Assembly: GCF_013141915.1 (NCBI RefSeq)
Contig: NZ_SROX01000004.1
Location: forward strand, 124,001-188,000
Source of the DNA: Cupriavidus necator
GTDB lineage: Bacteria > Pseudomonadota > Gammaproteobacteria > Burkholderiales > Burkholderiaceae
Direction of reading: 5' to 3'
DNA: 64,000 nucleotides
Each line of letters opens with the position of its first letter. Within the stretch, counting starts at the first letter, position 1. Under the pieces are notes generated by a model. That model did not search any database and was not told the DNA's origin. It saw nothing but the letters and a program-made list of their open reading frames with translations. The translations under genes and the position numbers were made by a program. Below are positions 28,164 through 37,834 of this stretch, in pieces.

Positions 28164-29056
28164 TGCGCGAGAACCCGATCATGAAAATCAACTTGCAACC
28201 CCTGCTGCGTGTGCTGGCGACCGGTGTGCTGGCCACGGCGGCAATGGCGCTGGGCTACGGCCTGTGGGCGCATTACATGTATTCCCCCTGGACCCGCGAC
28301 GGCAGGGTACGCGCGGAAGTGATCAACATCGCCGCCGATGTCTCCGGCCCGATTGCACGCGTGGCCGTGCACGACAACCAGGCAGTGCACCGCGGCGACC
28401 TGCTCTTCGTCATCGACCAGGAACGCTTTCGGCACGCGCTGGCGCAGGCGCAAGCCCAGGCCCAGGCGCGCAAGGCAGAACTGGACATGCGGCACCAGCA
28501 GGCCATGCGGCGCCGCAACCTCGAAAGCTCGGTGGTCTCCGTCGAAAGCCGCGAAGACGTCAGCGCCCAGGAGAAGCAGGCTCTGGCCAATTACCAGGCC
28601 AGCCTGGCCGCCCTGGATACGGCGCGGCTCAACCTGCAACGCAGCGAGGTGCGCGCGCCGGTGGACGGCTACGTGACTAACCTGAACCTTTATGCAGGCG
28701 ACTATGTCAGCGCCGGCGTAGCCCGGATGGCCGTGATCAACAAGCATTCCTACTGGGTCTACGGCTACTTCGAGGAGACCAAGCTGGCCAATGTGCGCGT
28801 CGGCGCCAGGGTGGAAGTGCGGCTGATGTCAGGCGGACCGCCGCTGCAGGGCCACGTGGAGAGCATCGCCCGCGGCATCGCGGATCGGGACAATCCCGGC
28901 GGCGCCAACTTGCTCGCCGACGTGAACCCGGTCTTTACGTGGGTGCGGCTGGCGCAGCGGATACCGGTGCGCGTCCGGCTGGATGCCGTGCCGGACGACT
29001 TTCCCTTGGCCATGGGCCTCACGTGCACGGTGACGGTGTTGGCCCAGGCGCCGTAA
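28163..29056 (+). CDS. HlyD-family efflux adaptor (AaeA-like)
   Basis: Periplasmic membrane-fusion protein linking the FUSC pump to the outer-membrane channel. An N-terminal anchor (VLATGVLATAAMALGYGLWA) is followed by SPWTRDGRVRAEVINIAADVSG, the AaeA-type lipoyl start, a coiled-coil hairpin rich in Ala/Gln/Arg (about residues 85-150), and the returning lipoyl half VRAPVDGYVTNLNLYAGDYV. Length of 297 residues is normal. ATG 28163 overlaps the preceding stop; ATG 28181 (MKINLQ) is an equally plausible start. It is the last gene of the efflux operon. Confidence 0.92.
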   Translation: MRENPIMKINLQPLLRVLATGVLATAAMALGYGLWAHYMYSPWTRDGRVRAEVINIAADVSGPIARVAVHDNQAVHRGDLLFVIDQERFRHALAQAQAQAQARKAELDMRHQQAMRRRNLESSVVSVESREDVSAQEKQALANYQASLAALDTARLNLQRSEVRAPVDGYVTNLNLYAGDYVSAGVARMAVINKHSYWVYGYFEETKLANVRVGARVEVRLMSGGPPLQGHVESIARGIADRDNPGGANLLADVNPVFTWVRLAQRIPVRVRLDAVPDDFPLAMGLTCTVTVLAQAP

Positions 29057-29079
29057 CCGATTCCCGCGGCATCCTTTTA

Positions 29080-29109
29080 TTGTGTCTTGGGCGTTGGCCT
29101 AAGACACAA
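29080..29109. terminator. Strong hairpin between convergent operons
   Basis: TTGTGTCTTGGGC (29080-29092) pairs with GCCTAAGACACAA (29097-29109) around GTTG, giving a 13-base stem with one G-T wobble. It lies between the convergent hlyD stop and the Bug stop. No T tract follows on either strand, so it is not a textbook intrinsic terminator; it may work with Rho or as a 3'-end stabiliser. Confidence 0.6.
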
Positions 29110-29210
29110 CGCAAACATAAGCGCGACGCCCTGCCCAGCCGGCAAATGCGGCATGGCGGGCAATGAGAAATGGGGAGAAGCGCGTGCGTCAACCCGCGCC
29201 CTCGCCGGTG

Positions 29211-30203
29211 CTAATCGACCTTGACGCCTGACAGCGCGACGATCTTCCGGGTCTCCCGGGTCTGCTCTTCGATATAGCGCGAGAACTGCTCAGGACTCAG
29301 CTTCATCGGCACCATCCCTTGCGCGGCAAAGTGCTTTTCCACGAAGTCCTTGTCGTCGAGAATTTCCCGAATGGTTGCATTCAGCTTCTCGACGACCGCG
29401 CGCGGCACCTTTGCCGGTGCCAGCACGCCGTAGACCGCCGAGATGTTCATTTCCTTGTAACCGGCTTCGGCAAAGGTCGGCACCTGCGGCAGCGCGCGCG
29501 TGCGCTTGTCGCCGCTGACGGCCAGCACCTTGAGCTTGTTGGCCGCGACAAAGCTCTGGATGGTCGGCAATGCCGGGAAGGTCAGCAGGATCTGTCCACC
29601 CACGACATCGGCAACGGCGGGCGCCGAGCCCTTGTAGGGCACATGGACGAGATCGGTACCCGCCAGCTTGTTGAACAGCGCACCCATCAGGTGGGGCTGG
29701 CTGCCGTTGCCGAACGAGCCATAGCTGAGCGCCTGCGGCCGGCTCTTCGCATAGGCCGCCAGGTCTTTGACGCTGTCGACCGGCAGACTGCCCGAAACAG
29801 CCAGCACCAGCGGCACATAACCGATCGCGGCCACCGGCGCAAAGTCGCGCGCGACGTTGTACGACACCGACGGCAGCACCACCGGGTTGAGCACGAAGGT
29901 GGCATCGTTGGTCAGCAACAGCGTGTAGCCGTCGGGCCTGGCCTTGGCCACAGCGTCGGCACCGATCACGGTGTTGGCGCCGCTCTTGTTTTCCACCACG
30001 ACGGGCTGCCCCAGTTTCTCGGACATGCGTTGCGCCAGTTGCCTGGCGATGATGTCGGTGGTCCCGCCAGGTGCGTATGGCACCACCATCCGGATCGGCT
30101 GCGTCGGATACGCCTGCGCCAACGCGGTGCCTGCTCCTGCCAGCCAGGCGAGGCCAAACGCCGCGGCACGCAGCGCATGAGTTTTGTGAATTTGCCAGAA
30201 CAT
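29211..30203 (-). CDS. Bug-family periplasmic substrate-binding protein (TctC type)
   Basis: Periplasmic receptor of 330 residues with a signal peptide (MFWQIHKTHALRAAAFGLAW, then an ALAQA cleavage site) and the Bug opening YPTQPIRMVVPYAPGGTTD. SYGSFGNGSQPHLMG and VPYKGSAPAVADVVGGQ are family segments. The ATG at 30203 follows GGAGACATT; an upstream start would add only five residues. It is the third gene of a LeuC-LeuD-Bug unit, so it probably binds the tri- or dicarboxylate those enzymes use. No TctAB genes are nearby. Confidence 0.9.
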   Translation of the reverse strand: MFWQIHKTHALRAAAFGLAWLAGAGTALAQAYPTQPIRMVVPYAPGGTTDIIARQLAQRMSEKLGQPVVVENKSGANTVIGADAVAKARPDGYTLLLTNDATFVLNPVVLPSVSYNVARDFAPVAAIGYVPLVLAVSGSLPVDSVKDLAAYAKSRPQALSYGSFGNGSQPHLMGALFNKLAGTDLVHVPYKGSAPAVADVVGGQILLTFPALPTIQSFVAANKLKVLAVSGDKRTRALPQVPTFAEAGYKEMNISAVYGVLAPAKVPRAVVEKLNATIREILDDKDFVEKHFAAQGMVPMKLSPEQFSRYIEEQTRETRKIVALSGVKVD

Positions 30204-30256
30204 AATGTCTCCATTCATTGGTTTGATGGCGTCCGGCTCGCACGGCCGGATTCCGC

Positions 30257-30895
30257 TCAGCTGAACAACCAGGGTTCGCGCTGTCGCCGCTCCTGTTCGT
30301 AATCCTGTATCCGCCCGGCGTGGCGCAGCGCCAACGCGATATCGTCGAGCCCGTTCAGCAAGCAGTGCTGCTTGAACGGGTCCAGCGCGAAGGCGATGGT
30401 CTCGCCGGAGGGCGTGACAACCTGCTGCGCGGCCAGGTCTACCTGCAGCCGGTAGCCGGGTGTCGCCGCGACCTCGGTGAACAGGCGCTCGACCACATCG
30501 GGCGCCGCGACGATCGGCAGCAGGCCGTTCTTCAGGCAGTTGTTATAGAAGATGTCGGCAAAGCTGGGCGCAATCAGCGCGCGCAGGCCGAAGTCCTCCA
30601 GCGCCCACGGCGCGTGCTCGCGCGACGAGCCGCAGCCGAAGTTCTCGCGCGCCAGCAGAATCGAGGCGCCGCGGTAGCGCGCCTGGTTCAGCACGAAGTC
30701 AGGGTTCAGCGGCCGCGTGCTGCAGTCCTGGCCCGGCTCACCGTGGTCAAGGTAGCGCCATTCGTCGAACAGGTAAGGCCCGAAGCCACTGCGCCGGATC
30801 GACTTCAGGAACTGCTTGGGCAGGATCGCGTCGGTATCGACATTGGCGCGATCCAGCGGCGCCACCAGGCCGTCCAGCGCGGTAAAAGCTTTCAT
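30257..30895 (-). CDS. leuD: Isopropylmalate isomerase small subunit family (LeuD-type)
   Basis: Swivel-domain subunit of an aconitase-family (de)hydratase, 212 residues. The motif [14 protein letters not shown] near residues 86-99 is the substrate-contact loop, and [15 protein letters not shown] opens the domain as in LeuD. It follows the LeuC gene by 21 bases. The pair sits in an operon with a Bug receptor and next to a LysR regulator rather than leuB/leuA. It may therefore be a catabolic paralogue (for example acting on citraconate/2-methylmalate or maleate) instead of the leucine pathway enzyme. That distinction cannot be made from this window. Confidence 0.88.
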   Translation of the reverse strand: MKAFTALDGLVAPLDRANVDTDAILPKQFLKSIRRSGFGPYLFDEWRYLDHGEPGQDCSTRPLNPDFVLNQARYRGASILLARENFGCGSSREHAPWALEDFGLRALIAPSFADIFYNNCLKNGLLPIVAAPDVVERLFTEVAATPGYRLQVDLAAQQVVTPSGETIAFALDPFKQHCLLNGLDDIALALRHAGRIQDYEQERRQREPWLFS

Positions 30896-30916
30896 TGCTC
30901 GGTTTCCTCCGGTGGA

Positions 30917-32332
30917 TTACAGCGCGCGCACATCGATGAAGTGCCCCGCCACCGCGGCCGCGGCCGCCATCTGCGGACTGACCAGATGAGTGCGCCCGCC
31001 CGGCCCCTGCCTGCCTTCGAAGTTGCGATTCGAGGTGGAAGCGCAGCGCTCGCCCGCCGACAGGCGGTCGTCATTCATGCCCAGGCACATCGAGCAGCCC
31101 GGCTCGCGCCATTCGAAGCCGGCGGCGATAAAGACCTGGTCGAGACCCTCTGCCTCGGCCTGCGACTTCACCAGCCCGGAGCCGGGAACGACCAGCGCCT
31201 GCCGGATGCGCGGCGACACATGCCGGCCGCGCACGACGGCCGCGGCGGCACGCAGGTCTTCAATCCGCGCATTGGTGCACGATCCGATAAAGACCTTGTC
31301 CAGCGCGACCGCCTCGATCGGCGTATTCGGCAGCAAGCCCATGTAGTGCAGCGCCTGCTCGATGCTCTTGCGCCGCACCGGGTCACGCTCGTCGCGGGGA
31401 TCGGGAATGCGCTCGCCGATGGCCACCACCATTTCCGGCGAGGTGCCCCAGGTCACCTGCGGGCGGATCGTTGCGGCGTCGAGGTCCACCACGGCATCGA
31501 AGGCCGCTCCCGGGTCGCTGCGCAAGGTGCGCCAGTAAGCCGTGGCGGCCTCCCACATCGGTCCTGCTGGCGCCTGCACACGCCCGGCCAGGTAGCCCAG
31601 CGTGGTTTCGTCCACGGCGACCATGCCGGCGCGTGCACCCGCCTCGATCGCCATGTTGCACACCGTCATGCGCGCTTCCATGCTGAGCGCGCGAATGGTG
31701 CTGCCGGCAAACTCGATCACGTGGCCGGTGGCGCCGGCGGTGCCGATGCGGCCGATCAGGGCCAGCGCAATGTCCTTGGAGGCGACGCCGCGCGGCAGTT
31801 CGCCTTCGACCCGCACCAGCATCGACTTCGGCTTCTTCATCCACAGGCATTGCGCGGCCAGCACCTGCTCCACTTCCGAGGTGCCGATGCCAAAGGCGAA
31901 GGCTGCAAAGGCGCCATGCGTGGAGGTGTGCGAGTCGCCGCACGCGATGCTCATGCCGGGCAAGGTGGCGCCACGCTCCGGTCCGACCACGTGCAGGATG
32001 CCCTGGCGCGGATCGTCCATGCCGAAATTGACGATGCCGGTATCCGCGCAGTTCTGGTCCAGTGTCTCGACCTGCGCGCGGCTTACGGGGTCGGCAATGC
32101 CAAGCTTGCGCGCGGTGGTCGGCACGTTGTGGTCGGCGGTGGCCAGCACGGACGCCGCGCGCCACACCTTGCGACCGTTCAGGCGCAGCCCTTCGAAGGC
32201 CTGCGGGCTGGTCACCTCGTTGACCAGGTGGCGGTCGATATAGATCAGCGCGGGCCCGTCCGGCTCCTGGTGCATCACGTGGCTGGCCCAGAGCTTGTCG
32301 AGCAGGCTCGCCGGGCAATCAGGTTCGGTCAT
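30917..32332 (-). CDS. leuC: Isopropylmalate isomerase large subunit family (LeuC-type)
   Basis: Catalytic iron-sulfur subunit of an aconitase-family dehydratase, 471 residues. It carries [20 protein letters not shown] near residue 128 and the cluster cysteines in [12 protein letters not shown] and in the later [10 protein letters not shown]. All three cluster ligands are visible, so the enzyme should be active. The ATG at 32332 ([15 protein letters not shown]) follows AAGG and gives the usual length; the frame remains open upstream without family similarity. It is the first gene of leuC-leuD-Bug. See leuD for the doubt about leucine synthesis versus catabolism. Confidence 0.9.
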   Translation of the reverse strand: MTEPDCPASLLDKLWASHVMHQEPDGPALIYIDRHLVNEVTSPQAFEGLRLNGRKVWRAASVLATADHNVPTTARKLGIADPVSRAQVETLDQNCADTGIVNFGMDDPRQGILHVVGPERGATLPGMSIACGDSHTSTHGAFAAFAFGIGTSEVEQVLAAQCLWMKKPKSMLVRVEGELPRGVASKDIALALIGRIGTAGATGHVIEFAGSTIRALSMEARMTVCNMAIEAGARAGMVAVDETTLGYLAGRVQAPAGPMWEAATAYWRTLRSDPGAAFDAVVDLDAATIRPQVTWGTSPEMVVAIGERIPDPRDERDPVRRKSIEQALHYMGLLPNTPIEAVALDKVFIGSCTNARIEDLRAAAAVVRGRHVSPRIRQALVVPGSGLVKSQAEAEGLDQVFIAAGFEWREPGCSMCLGMNDDRLSAGERCASTSNRNFEGRQGPGGRTHLVSPQMAAAAAVAGHFIDVRAL

Positions 32333-32523
32333 TACTTGCCCTTGTCTTCGACGTTGGCCATGGTATGTCAAGCTCCGGTCAGGCGGTACGGCATGCTCGG
32401 CCTGCAGTGCTCGTATCGCACGTGGTCCGACGCAGGTGAGTTGGATGCCTAAGGTTGAAAGAAGCGGACCGGGCCGTAAAGCAATGATTGGCGAAGCTGC
32501 CATCGCCGTGCGCGATGGCAGCG

Positions 32524-33411
32524 CTACGCAGCCTGCAGCAGGTGGTCGACCAGCAGCCGCGCAGGCATCGACAGCCCCGCATAGGCACGTACGCCAATGA
32601 CGAGTTCACGCTGTGCCCAGGGGTCGTCGAGCCGGACGATCCGGATCCCGAGCGTCTGCTGGTATGGCATGGCGCTGCCCGCGGGGAGGATGCCCAGACC
32701 AAGGCCGATCTGCACCATCAGGCACAGCGCGTCGTACCCAGTGACATGCATGCGTGGCTTGAACAGCCGCCCGGCTTCGCTCGCCGCCTTGACCAATTGC
32801 AGATGAATATGGCTACCGGCATGCAGGCTCACATACACCTGGTCGAGCGTGTCGCGAAACCTGACCGACGGCTGTCCGGCGAGCGCATGACCCTCTGGCA
32901 CGATCAGCACCAGTTCATCGCGCCGGTACGGAAACGTCTCCACGCCGTGCCCCGCCGCGCCGGCGGTGAAGATGCCCACGTCGGCGGCATTCTCGGCCAC
33001 CGCCCTGCCGATCATTGCGCTGACACGCTCTTCCAGGTGGATGTCCACCAGCGGATACGCCGCCAGGAACGACTTCAGATGCGCGGGCAGGAATTGCGTG
33101 ATGGTTGAAATGTTGGCAAAGACCCGGATGCAGCCCCGCACGCCGCCGGCATAGTCGCGCATCCGCACGAGAATATCGTCCAGGTCGTGCAGCACGGCGC
33201 GCGCCAAGTGCATCAGCTCGACGCCGGCCGCCGTCGGCAGTACGCCCTTGTTGCTGCGCAGGAGCAGCTCGGTGCCCAGGCCCAGTTCAAGTTCGCTGAT
33301 GCGCTTGCTGACGGCTGCGGCCGCCAAGTGGGAGCTTTCAGCGGCCGCCGCAATGGAGCCGCCTTCGACGACTGCGACGAACAACCGTAACGAGGTAGGA
33401 TCGAGCTTCAT
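32524..33411 (-). CDS. LysR-family transcriptional regulator
   Basis: Regulator of 295 residues. The N-terminal helix-turn-helix is [29 protein letters not shown], and the effector-binding domain spans about residues 90-290. It is on the same strand as, and 191 bases upstream of, leuC, so it may regulate the leuCD-Bug unit from a co-directional position. It is divergent from the IclR gene at 33496 across only 84 bases. The helix-turn-helix differs from the LysR proteins at 15889 and 43278, so these are not recent duplicates. Confidence 0.9.
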   Translation of the reverse strand: MKLDPTSLRLFVAVVEGGSIAAAAESSHLAAAAVSKRISELELGLGTELLLRSNKGVLPTAAGVELMHLARAVLHDLDDILVRMRDYAGGVRGCIRVFANISTITQFLPAHLKSFLAAYPLVDIHLEERVSAMIGRAVAENAADVGIFTAGAAGHGVETFPYRRDELVLIVPEGHALAGQPSVRFRDTLDQVYVSLHAGSHIHLQLVKAASEAGRLFKPRMHVTGYDALCLMVQIGLGLGILPAGSAMPYQQTLGIRIVRLDDPWAQRELVIGVRAYAGLSMPARLLVDHLLQAA

Positions 33412-33495
33412 GATGTTGGGCTTTCCCGGCTTTGTTGCTTCACTACGAACACCTCGTTCTTAGGTCGTGGCCATGATTGTGGATAAAATGCGTCC

Positions 33496-34356
33496 ATGAC
33501 CTTGACCGCCAAGCCCCAGTCCCAGCCCCCCGCTCAGCAATCCCCGTCGCCGCCCTTGGAGGAAGGCCACCGGGACTATGTCGTGGCCCTGGCGCGGGGG
33601 CTTGCCGTGATCCAGGCATTCACGGAAAGCACGCCGGAGATGACCCTCAGCGAGGTGGCTCAGGCGACCGGGATGAGCCCGGCTACGGCGCGCCGCGCGC
33701 TGCTTACCCTGCAGTCGCTCGGCTACGTTGGTGCCAACCGGCGGCGCTTCCTGCTGCTGCCCAAGGTGCTGTCGCTGGGCGCGGCGTACCTGAGCTCGAT
33801 GAACCTGCGCGACGTGGTCCAGCCTTTCCTGCAGGAGGTCGCCGAGCGCTTTCGCGACTCGGTCTCGCTGGCCATCCTGGAAGGCGACAGCGTGGTCTAT
33901 CTTGCGCACGTGCCCAGCACCCGGCGGATTGCCTTCCGCGCGTCGGTCGGCTATCGCCTGCCCGTGCACTGCACCTCGCTGGGGCTGGCATTGCTGGCTT
34001 ACGCACCGCAGGCCCAGCAGGAAGCCGTGCTGGCCCGGGCGCCGTTCCAGAAGTACACGCCCTTGACGCTTACCGATGCGGACGACCTGCGCGCCGCGCT
34101 GGACCAGGTATGCGAGCAAGGCTATGCATTGCAGGACAGCCAGCTCGAAATCGGCGTGCTGTCGATCGCGGTACCCGTGCGCGACGCCCAGCGCCGCGTT
34201 ATCGCCGCCATCAACTGCTCCAGCGAATCCGGCCGGTCCAGCCCGCAGGACCTGGTGTCGGAGCGCCTGCCGGCACTGCGCAATGCAGCCGCCCTGATCG
34301 AATCGGCGCTGCTGCGCGCCCCGGCGCTGGCGCATTCCATCACGGCCGCGGGCTAG
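33496..34356 (+). CDS. IclR-family transcriptional regulator (PcaR/PobR-like)
   Basis: Regulator of 286 residues. The opening ALARGLAVIQAFTESTPEMTLS and helix-turn-helix TGMSPATARRALLTLQSLGYV match the PcaR/PcaU/PobR group that controls aromatic ring cleavage. The C-terminal ligand domain includes SVGYRLPVHCTSLGLALLAY and YALQDSQLEIGVLSIAVPV. It converges with the intradiol dioxygenase gene, its stop lying 10 bases from the dioxygenase stop. It is therefore a plausible activator of the dioxygenase/CoA ligase/citryl-CoA lyase operon. An aromatic acid effector is expected by analogy. Confidence 0.9.
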   Translation: MTLTAKPQSQPPAQQSPSPPLEEGHRDYVVALARGLAVIQAFTESTPEMTLSEVAQATGMSPATARRALLTLQSLGYVGANRRRFLLLPKVLSLGAAYLSSMNLRDVVQPFLQEVAERFRDSVSLAILEGDSVVYLAHVPSTRRIAFRASVGYRLPVHCTSLGLALLAYAPQAQQEAVLARAPFQKYTPLTLTDADDLRAALDQVCEQGYALQDSQLEIGVLSIAVPVRDAQRRVIAAINCSSESGRSSPQDLVSERLPALRNAAALIESALLRAPALAHSITAAG

Positions 34357-34366
34357 GCAAGCCGAC

Positions 34367-35203
34367 TTATTGCCCGGCAGGCTCGATGGCGATGTCCAGC
34401 GTCACCAATTGCCAGTCGTCGCGTTCGGGATGCGGTTGCGCCGGTACGATATGGTCCGGGATGGTGGAGAAAATGCAGTCGACCGGATTGGCGGGATCGC
34501 CTTCAAAGTAGATCTGCGACGTCAGCGTCTGGTAGCCGGGATGCAGCACGCGATAGTGAATATGCGGCGCGCGCTCCCGATTGCGGCCCAGCGCCTTCAT
34601 CAGGACACCGACGGCAGTGTCTTCGCGCCCGACGATGTAACCACCCGGACGAATCGTGTAGACCCGGAAGCCGCCCGCTTCATCGCAGCGCAGCTTGCCG
34701 CGCAGGTTGTCTGCGGACTGCGAGTCGTCTTCATTCTCATAGCGTCCGTACTGGTTGGGCTGCCATAGAATGACTTGGGCGCCTGGCACCGCGCGGCCGG
34801 TCGCGGCGTCGCGCACCTGCCCCCTGACTTCGAGGCGTTGGCCCGGCTCGTCCTGACTGGCCAGTTGGCAAGGATTGTTGCCTTCCGGAACGTTGTCCTT
34901 CGGGAAAGGGCCGGTCACGTTCTGCGCAGTCGCTTCGCCGCCGGAGCGCGCCAGGTCAAGCGCGTGCATGGTCAGGCCCATCATGTCGCACAGCATCACG
35001 AGTTCATCCTCCTGCGCCACCCGCTTCAGCCAGTCGGCAATGCGGTATAGCTCGGCATCCGTCAGCTGCAGTTCGTCGAGCATGGCGTGGAAATGGCGCA
35101 AGGCGACGGCAAACTTTGCTTGCAGGGCGACATCGGCTCCGCTTGCATCGGCGCACATGGCGTCGAGCGCGCGGACCAGGGTGGTGTTGGCGGCTTGATT
35201 CAT
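34367..35203 (-). CDS. Intradiol ring-cleavage dioxygenase (catechol/hydroxyquinol 1,2-dioxygenase family)
   Basis: Fe(III) dioxygenase of 278 residues that opens an aromatic diol between the hydroxyls. An N-terminal helical dimerisation domain (residues 1-95) precedes the catalytic core. The iron ligands are visible as Tyr in NQYGRYEN, Tyr in the RPGGYIVG region, and two His in RAPHIHYRV. The N-terminal domain and length suggest the catechol or hydroxyquinol type rather than protocatechuate 3,4-dioxygenase. The ATG follows TTGGAGACAAAACG. It ends the operon with the CoA ligase and citryl-CoA-lyase-like genes; a muconate or maleylacetate product would need enzymes encoded elsewhere. Confidence 0.9.
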   Translation of the reverse strand: MNQAANTTLVRALDAMCADASGADVALQAKFAVALRHFHAMLDELQLTDAELYRIADWLKRVAQEDELVMLCDMMGLTMHALDLARSGGEATAQNVTGPFPKDNVPEGNNPCQLASQDEPGQRLEVRGQVRDAATGRAVPGAQVILWQPNQYGRYENEDDSQSADNLRGKLRCDEAGGFRVYTIRPGGYIVGREDTAVGVLMKALGRNRERAPHIHYRVLHPGYQTLTSQIYFEGDPANPVDCIFSTIPDHIVPAQPHPERDDWQLVTLDIAIEPAGQ

Positions 35204-35262
35204 CGTTTTGTCTCCAATTGTCTGGATGCCGGCGTGGCGGCAGCCACCACGCGGCGCTTTAC

Positions 35263-36900
35263 TCAGCCGGCCGGACCGGCAAGATCTGTTGCCCGCGCGA
35301 GCAGCGTCGCGTCAGCTTTCAAGCGGTGTTTGGCCGGCTTGTGCGTGGGCGTATGCGGAATCCGGTCCACCTGCACCACATAGCGCGGTAACTTGTGCGC
35401 AGCCAGCCGGTCGCGCCCCCAGTCGACCAGCGCGGCCGGCAGCACCTGCTGGCCGGCACGCAGCTGTATCGCCAGCAGGATTTCTTCCTCGCCCAGCTCT
35501 GCCGGCACGCCGATGGCGGCGGCCTCTTCCACGGCCGGATGTTCGCCGAATACGCGGTCGAGCTCAGCGCCAGAGATATTCTCCCCTTTGCGGCGGATCA
35601 CATCCTTCTTGCGCGCCACGAACACGTAATAGCCGTCGGTGTCCTGGCGCGCCAGGTCGCCCGTGGCGAACCAGCCGTCACGGAATGCGGACTGGGTCTG
35701 CTCCGGGTCGCGGAAATATCCCTGCATCAACGTCGGCGTACGGATCAGCAGTTCCCCCTGCTCGCCGGCGGCGACATCGTTGCCGTCATCGCCGACGATG
35801 CGTGCCTCTGGCGCGGCGATGCCCGGATCGGGATGGCGCGAGATCAACCCCATGGTCCCCAGCTTGTGCGGTCCGTCGAATGGGTTGGCGATCACGCCGG
35901 GGATTTCGGTCATGCCATAGCATTCGATCAGCCGCGGCACATGAAATTCATTGCGCATGACGCGGACCATCTCGCTGGTTTGCGGCGCGATGAACATCTT
36001 CGTGATGCTGTGGCCGGGAACGAATTCAGCGCGCGGGCGCCGTGCCAGGATACTGCCGGCAGCGGCAACCAGATTGACCTCGGTGGCGCCGCTGTCCGCG
36101 GCGATGCGCCAGAACGACGACGCCGAGAAGCGGCGCAGCAGCACCAGGCAGCCCCCGCATGCCAGCGCGCCGCCCACCGAATACATCAGCGCATTGATGT
36201 GGAACAGCGGCATCACGCACATCACCCGTTCGTTCGACTGCAGGTGCATGCGGCCAACGAAAGCCTCCGCGGTCAGCACATAGCCCCGCTGGCCATGCAT
36301 CGCGCCCTTCGGGAAGCCAGTGGTGCCGGAGGTATAGATGATCATCGCCGTGGCGTCGGCACCAGCCTGCACGCCAGCTGCAGCGTCGGACTCGCCAATC
36401 AGCGGCTGCCCGTGATCGCCGGACTCATTGGCGCGCAGCCAGATGCCATTGCCAAGCTGGGCGACGATGGCAGCGGCCGTCTCCAGTGTGGCCGGCGCAC
36501 AGACCAGGCCCGAAATCTGCGCGTGCCCAAAGACATAGAGCGCCTCGTCAAGCCGATAGTCGGGGTTGGCCGGCACCAGCGTGGCGCCGAGGCGGGCCAG
36601 CGCGAACATCAGCACGACCGTGGACGGATGGTTGGCCGACAGCACGCCGATCCGGTCCCCCGCGCGCACCTGCATGTCGTGCGCCAGCCAGGCAGCGGTG
36701 CGCTCGACACGCACCGCCAGGTCGGCATAGCTCCAGGTATCGCCCTCGAACAGGATGGCAGGCTTGTCGGGGTGCAGCGCTACGCGGGCCGCCAGGAAAT
36801 CGGTCAGCGTGAAATCGTGTGGCCGGTATTGCTGCAGCACTTCAAGCGGCGTCCGCGTAGCCGACGCGCGCGCGCCGGCCGGCTTGGCTATCGGATTCAT
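35263..36900 (-). CDS. Acyl-CoA synthetase, AMP-forming
   Basis: ANL-superfamily ligase of 545 residues that activates a carboxylic acid with ATP and CoA. The P-loop-like IIYTSGTTGFPKGAMHG near residue 190, YGMTE near 323, GWFATGDLARQDTDGYYVF and the C-terminal catalytic Lys region PTHKPAKHRLK are present. The start codon overlaps the stop of the citryl-CoA-lyase-like gene (ATGA), implying that the two proteins act in sequence: activation of an acid, then C-C cleavage of its CoA thioester. The substrate is unknown; citrate-like or citramalate-like acids are candidates. Confidence 0.88.
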   Translation of the reverse strand: MNPIAKPAGARASATRTPLEVLQQYRPHDFTLTDFLAARVALHPDKPAILFEGDTWSYADLAVRVERTAAWLAHDMQVRAGDRIGVLSANHPSTVVLMFALARLGATLVPANPDYRLDEALYVFGHAQISGLVCAPATLETAAAIVAQLGNGIWLRANESGDHGQPLIGESDAAAGVQAGADATAMIIYTSGTTGFPKGAMHGQRGYVLTAEAFVGRMHLQSNERVMCVMPLFHINALMYSVGGALACGGCLVLLRRFSASSFWRIAADSGATEVNLVAAAGSILARRPRAEFVPGHSITKMFIAPQTSEMVRVMRNEFHVPRLIECYGMTEIPGVIANPFDGPHKLGTMGLISRHPDPGIAAPEARIVGDDGNDVAAGEQGELLIRTPTLMQGYFRDPEQTQSAFRDGWFATGDLARQDTDGYYVFVARKKDVIRRKGENISGAELDRVFGEHPAVEEAAAIGVPAELGEEEILLAIQLRAGQQVLPAALVDWGRDRLAAHKLPRYVVQVDRIPHTPTHKPAKHRLKADATLLARATDLAGPAG

Positions 36901-37694
36901 GCAGTCCTGGCCTCCGGCCCGCTGTACGCAATGGCGTGCTCGGCCGCGTCGGCCAGGGCAAAGCCAATCGGCTGTTGCGACTCCTCCTGCAGGTGGGCAA
37001 TCAGGCTGGCCACCCGCGCGAGCAGTGGCACGCCCTTGAGGGCGCCGGCAGGATAGCCCGCATCGAGCAGTACCGCCGGAATCGCACCGGAAACATTGAG
37101 CGGCAAGGCACGCGAGAAGTGCTTTGGCACCGCCGCGGCGACGGCTTCCAGGGCGGCGACATGCTTGCCGGCCAAACCGAGTTCGCGGGCAATTTCCAGC
37201 AGCCGGTGGGCACGGGGATCGCCCTCTTTGTGCGTCGGGTGGCCAAAGCCGGGCAACGGCTTGCGCGCGCTGCGCAAGGCGCTCACCACGGCGTCGGCGC
37301 TATCGGCCAACGTGCCCTCGCCCCGCCCGTCCAGCACCTCGCGCAGCATCAGGCCGGCCGTTTCCGATGCGCCCAGGATCACCGAGCCGCATCCCAGGAT
37401 GCCGGCGGCGACAGCGCCCTGCAAAGCGTCGGGCGCGGCCGCCAATGTCATGCGGGCCGCCTGGACCGAGGGCACCAGGCCGTGTTCGGCAATGGCAACC
37501 AGGCAGGCGTTGGTGGCCGCCACCAAGTTGGTGCCCGGCAGGCGACCCGTCAACAGGAACAGGAAATACTCGGTGAACCCGATCCGTCCGATCAGCTCAC
37601 GGCTCAAATTCTTGCCGTGCACGGACACTCCGTGCATGTCCACAAAGGCAATCGCCGTACTGGCCGGCGGACGGTTGGCGGAAGCGGCAGGCAT
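36897..37694 (-). CDS. Citryl-CoA lyase / short citrate synthase-family protein
   Basis: A 265-residue member of the citrate synthase superfamily, much shorter than citrate synthase and close to the citryl-CoA lyase length. The motif GFGHPTHKEGDPRAHRLLEI with the catalytic His and GDPR is clear, and VSVHGKNLSRELIGRIGFTEYF is typical of the N-terminal region. Such enzymes cleave a 3-hydroxyacyl-CoA such as citryl-CoA to acetyl-CoA and an oxo acid. It is translationally coupled to the downstream acyl-CoA synthetase. A TetR-type operator candidate lies about 90-110 bases upstream of its start. Confidence 0.85.
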   Translation of the reverse strand: MPAASANRPPASTAIAFVDMHGVSVHGKNLSRELIGRIGFTEYFLFLLTGRLPGTNLVAATNACLVAIAEHGLVPSVQAARMTLAAAPDALQGAVAAGILGCGSVILGASETAGLMLREVLDGRGEGTLADSADAVVSALRSARKPLPGFGHPTHKEGDPRAHRLLEIARELGLAGKHVAALEAVAAAVPKHFSRALPLNVSGAIPAVLLDAGYPAGALKGVPLLARVASLIAHLQEESQQPIGFALADAAEHAIAYSGPEARTA

Positions 37695-37784
37695 CGGCAG
37701 GATCTCCTTTTTTGCGCTACACGAAATATATAGCGTAATGCGAAAATTCTAGGCGATGCCCTTGAGTTAAGCAAGTGAAGTTTT

Positions 37785-37802
37785 CCGTACCGTATGGTAT
37801 TG
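37785..37802. promoter_or_regulatory. Candidate TetR operator upstream of the citryl-CoA-lyase-like operon
   Basis: CCGTACCGTATGGTATTG is a near palindrome around TACC-GTAT-GGTA. On the other strand it reads ACCATACGGTACGG, which differs by one base from ACCATACCGTACGG near 39965, upstream of the TetR gene. The match makes it a likely second target of that TetR. Confidence 0.5.
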
Positions 37803-37834
37803 ACCTGAACTGCGTACAGGGCAAGCCGGGAGAC

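Noticed and set aside
29080..29109. Calling the 13-bp hairpin a classical intrinsic terminator
   Set aside because: The stem is strong but no T tract follows on either strand, so only a lower-confidence terminator is given.
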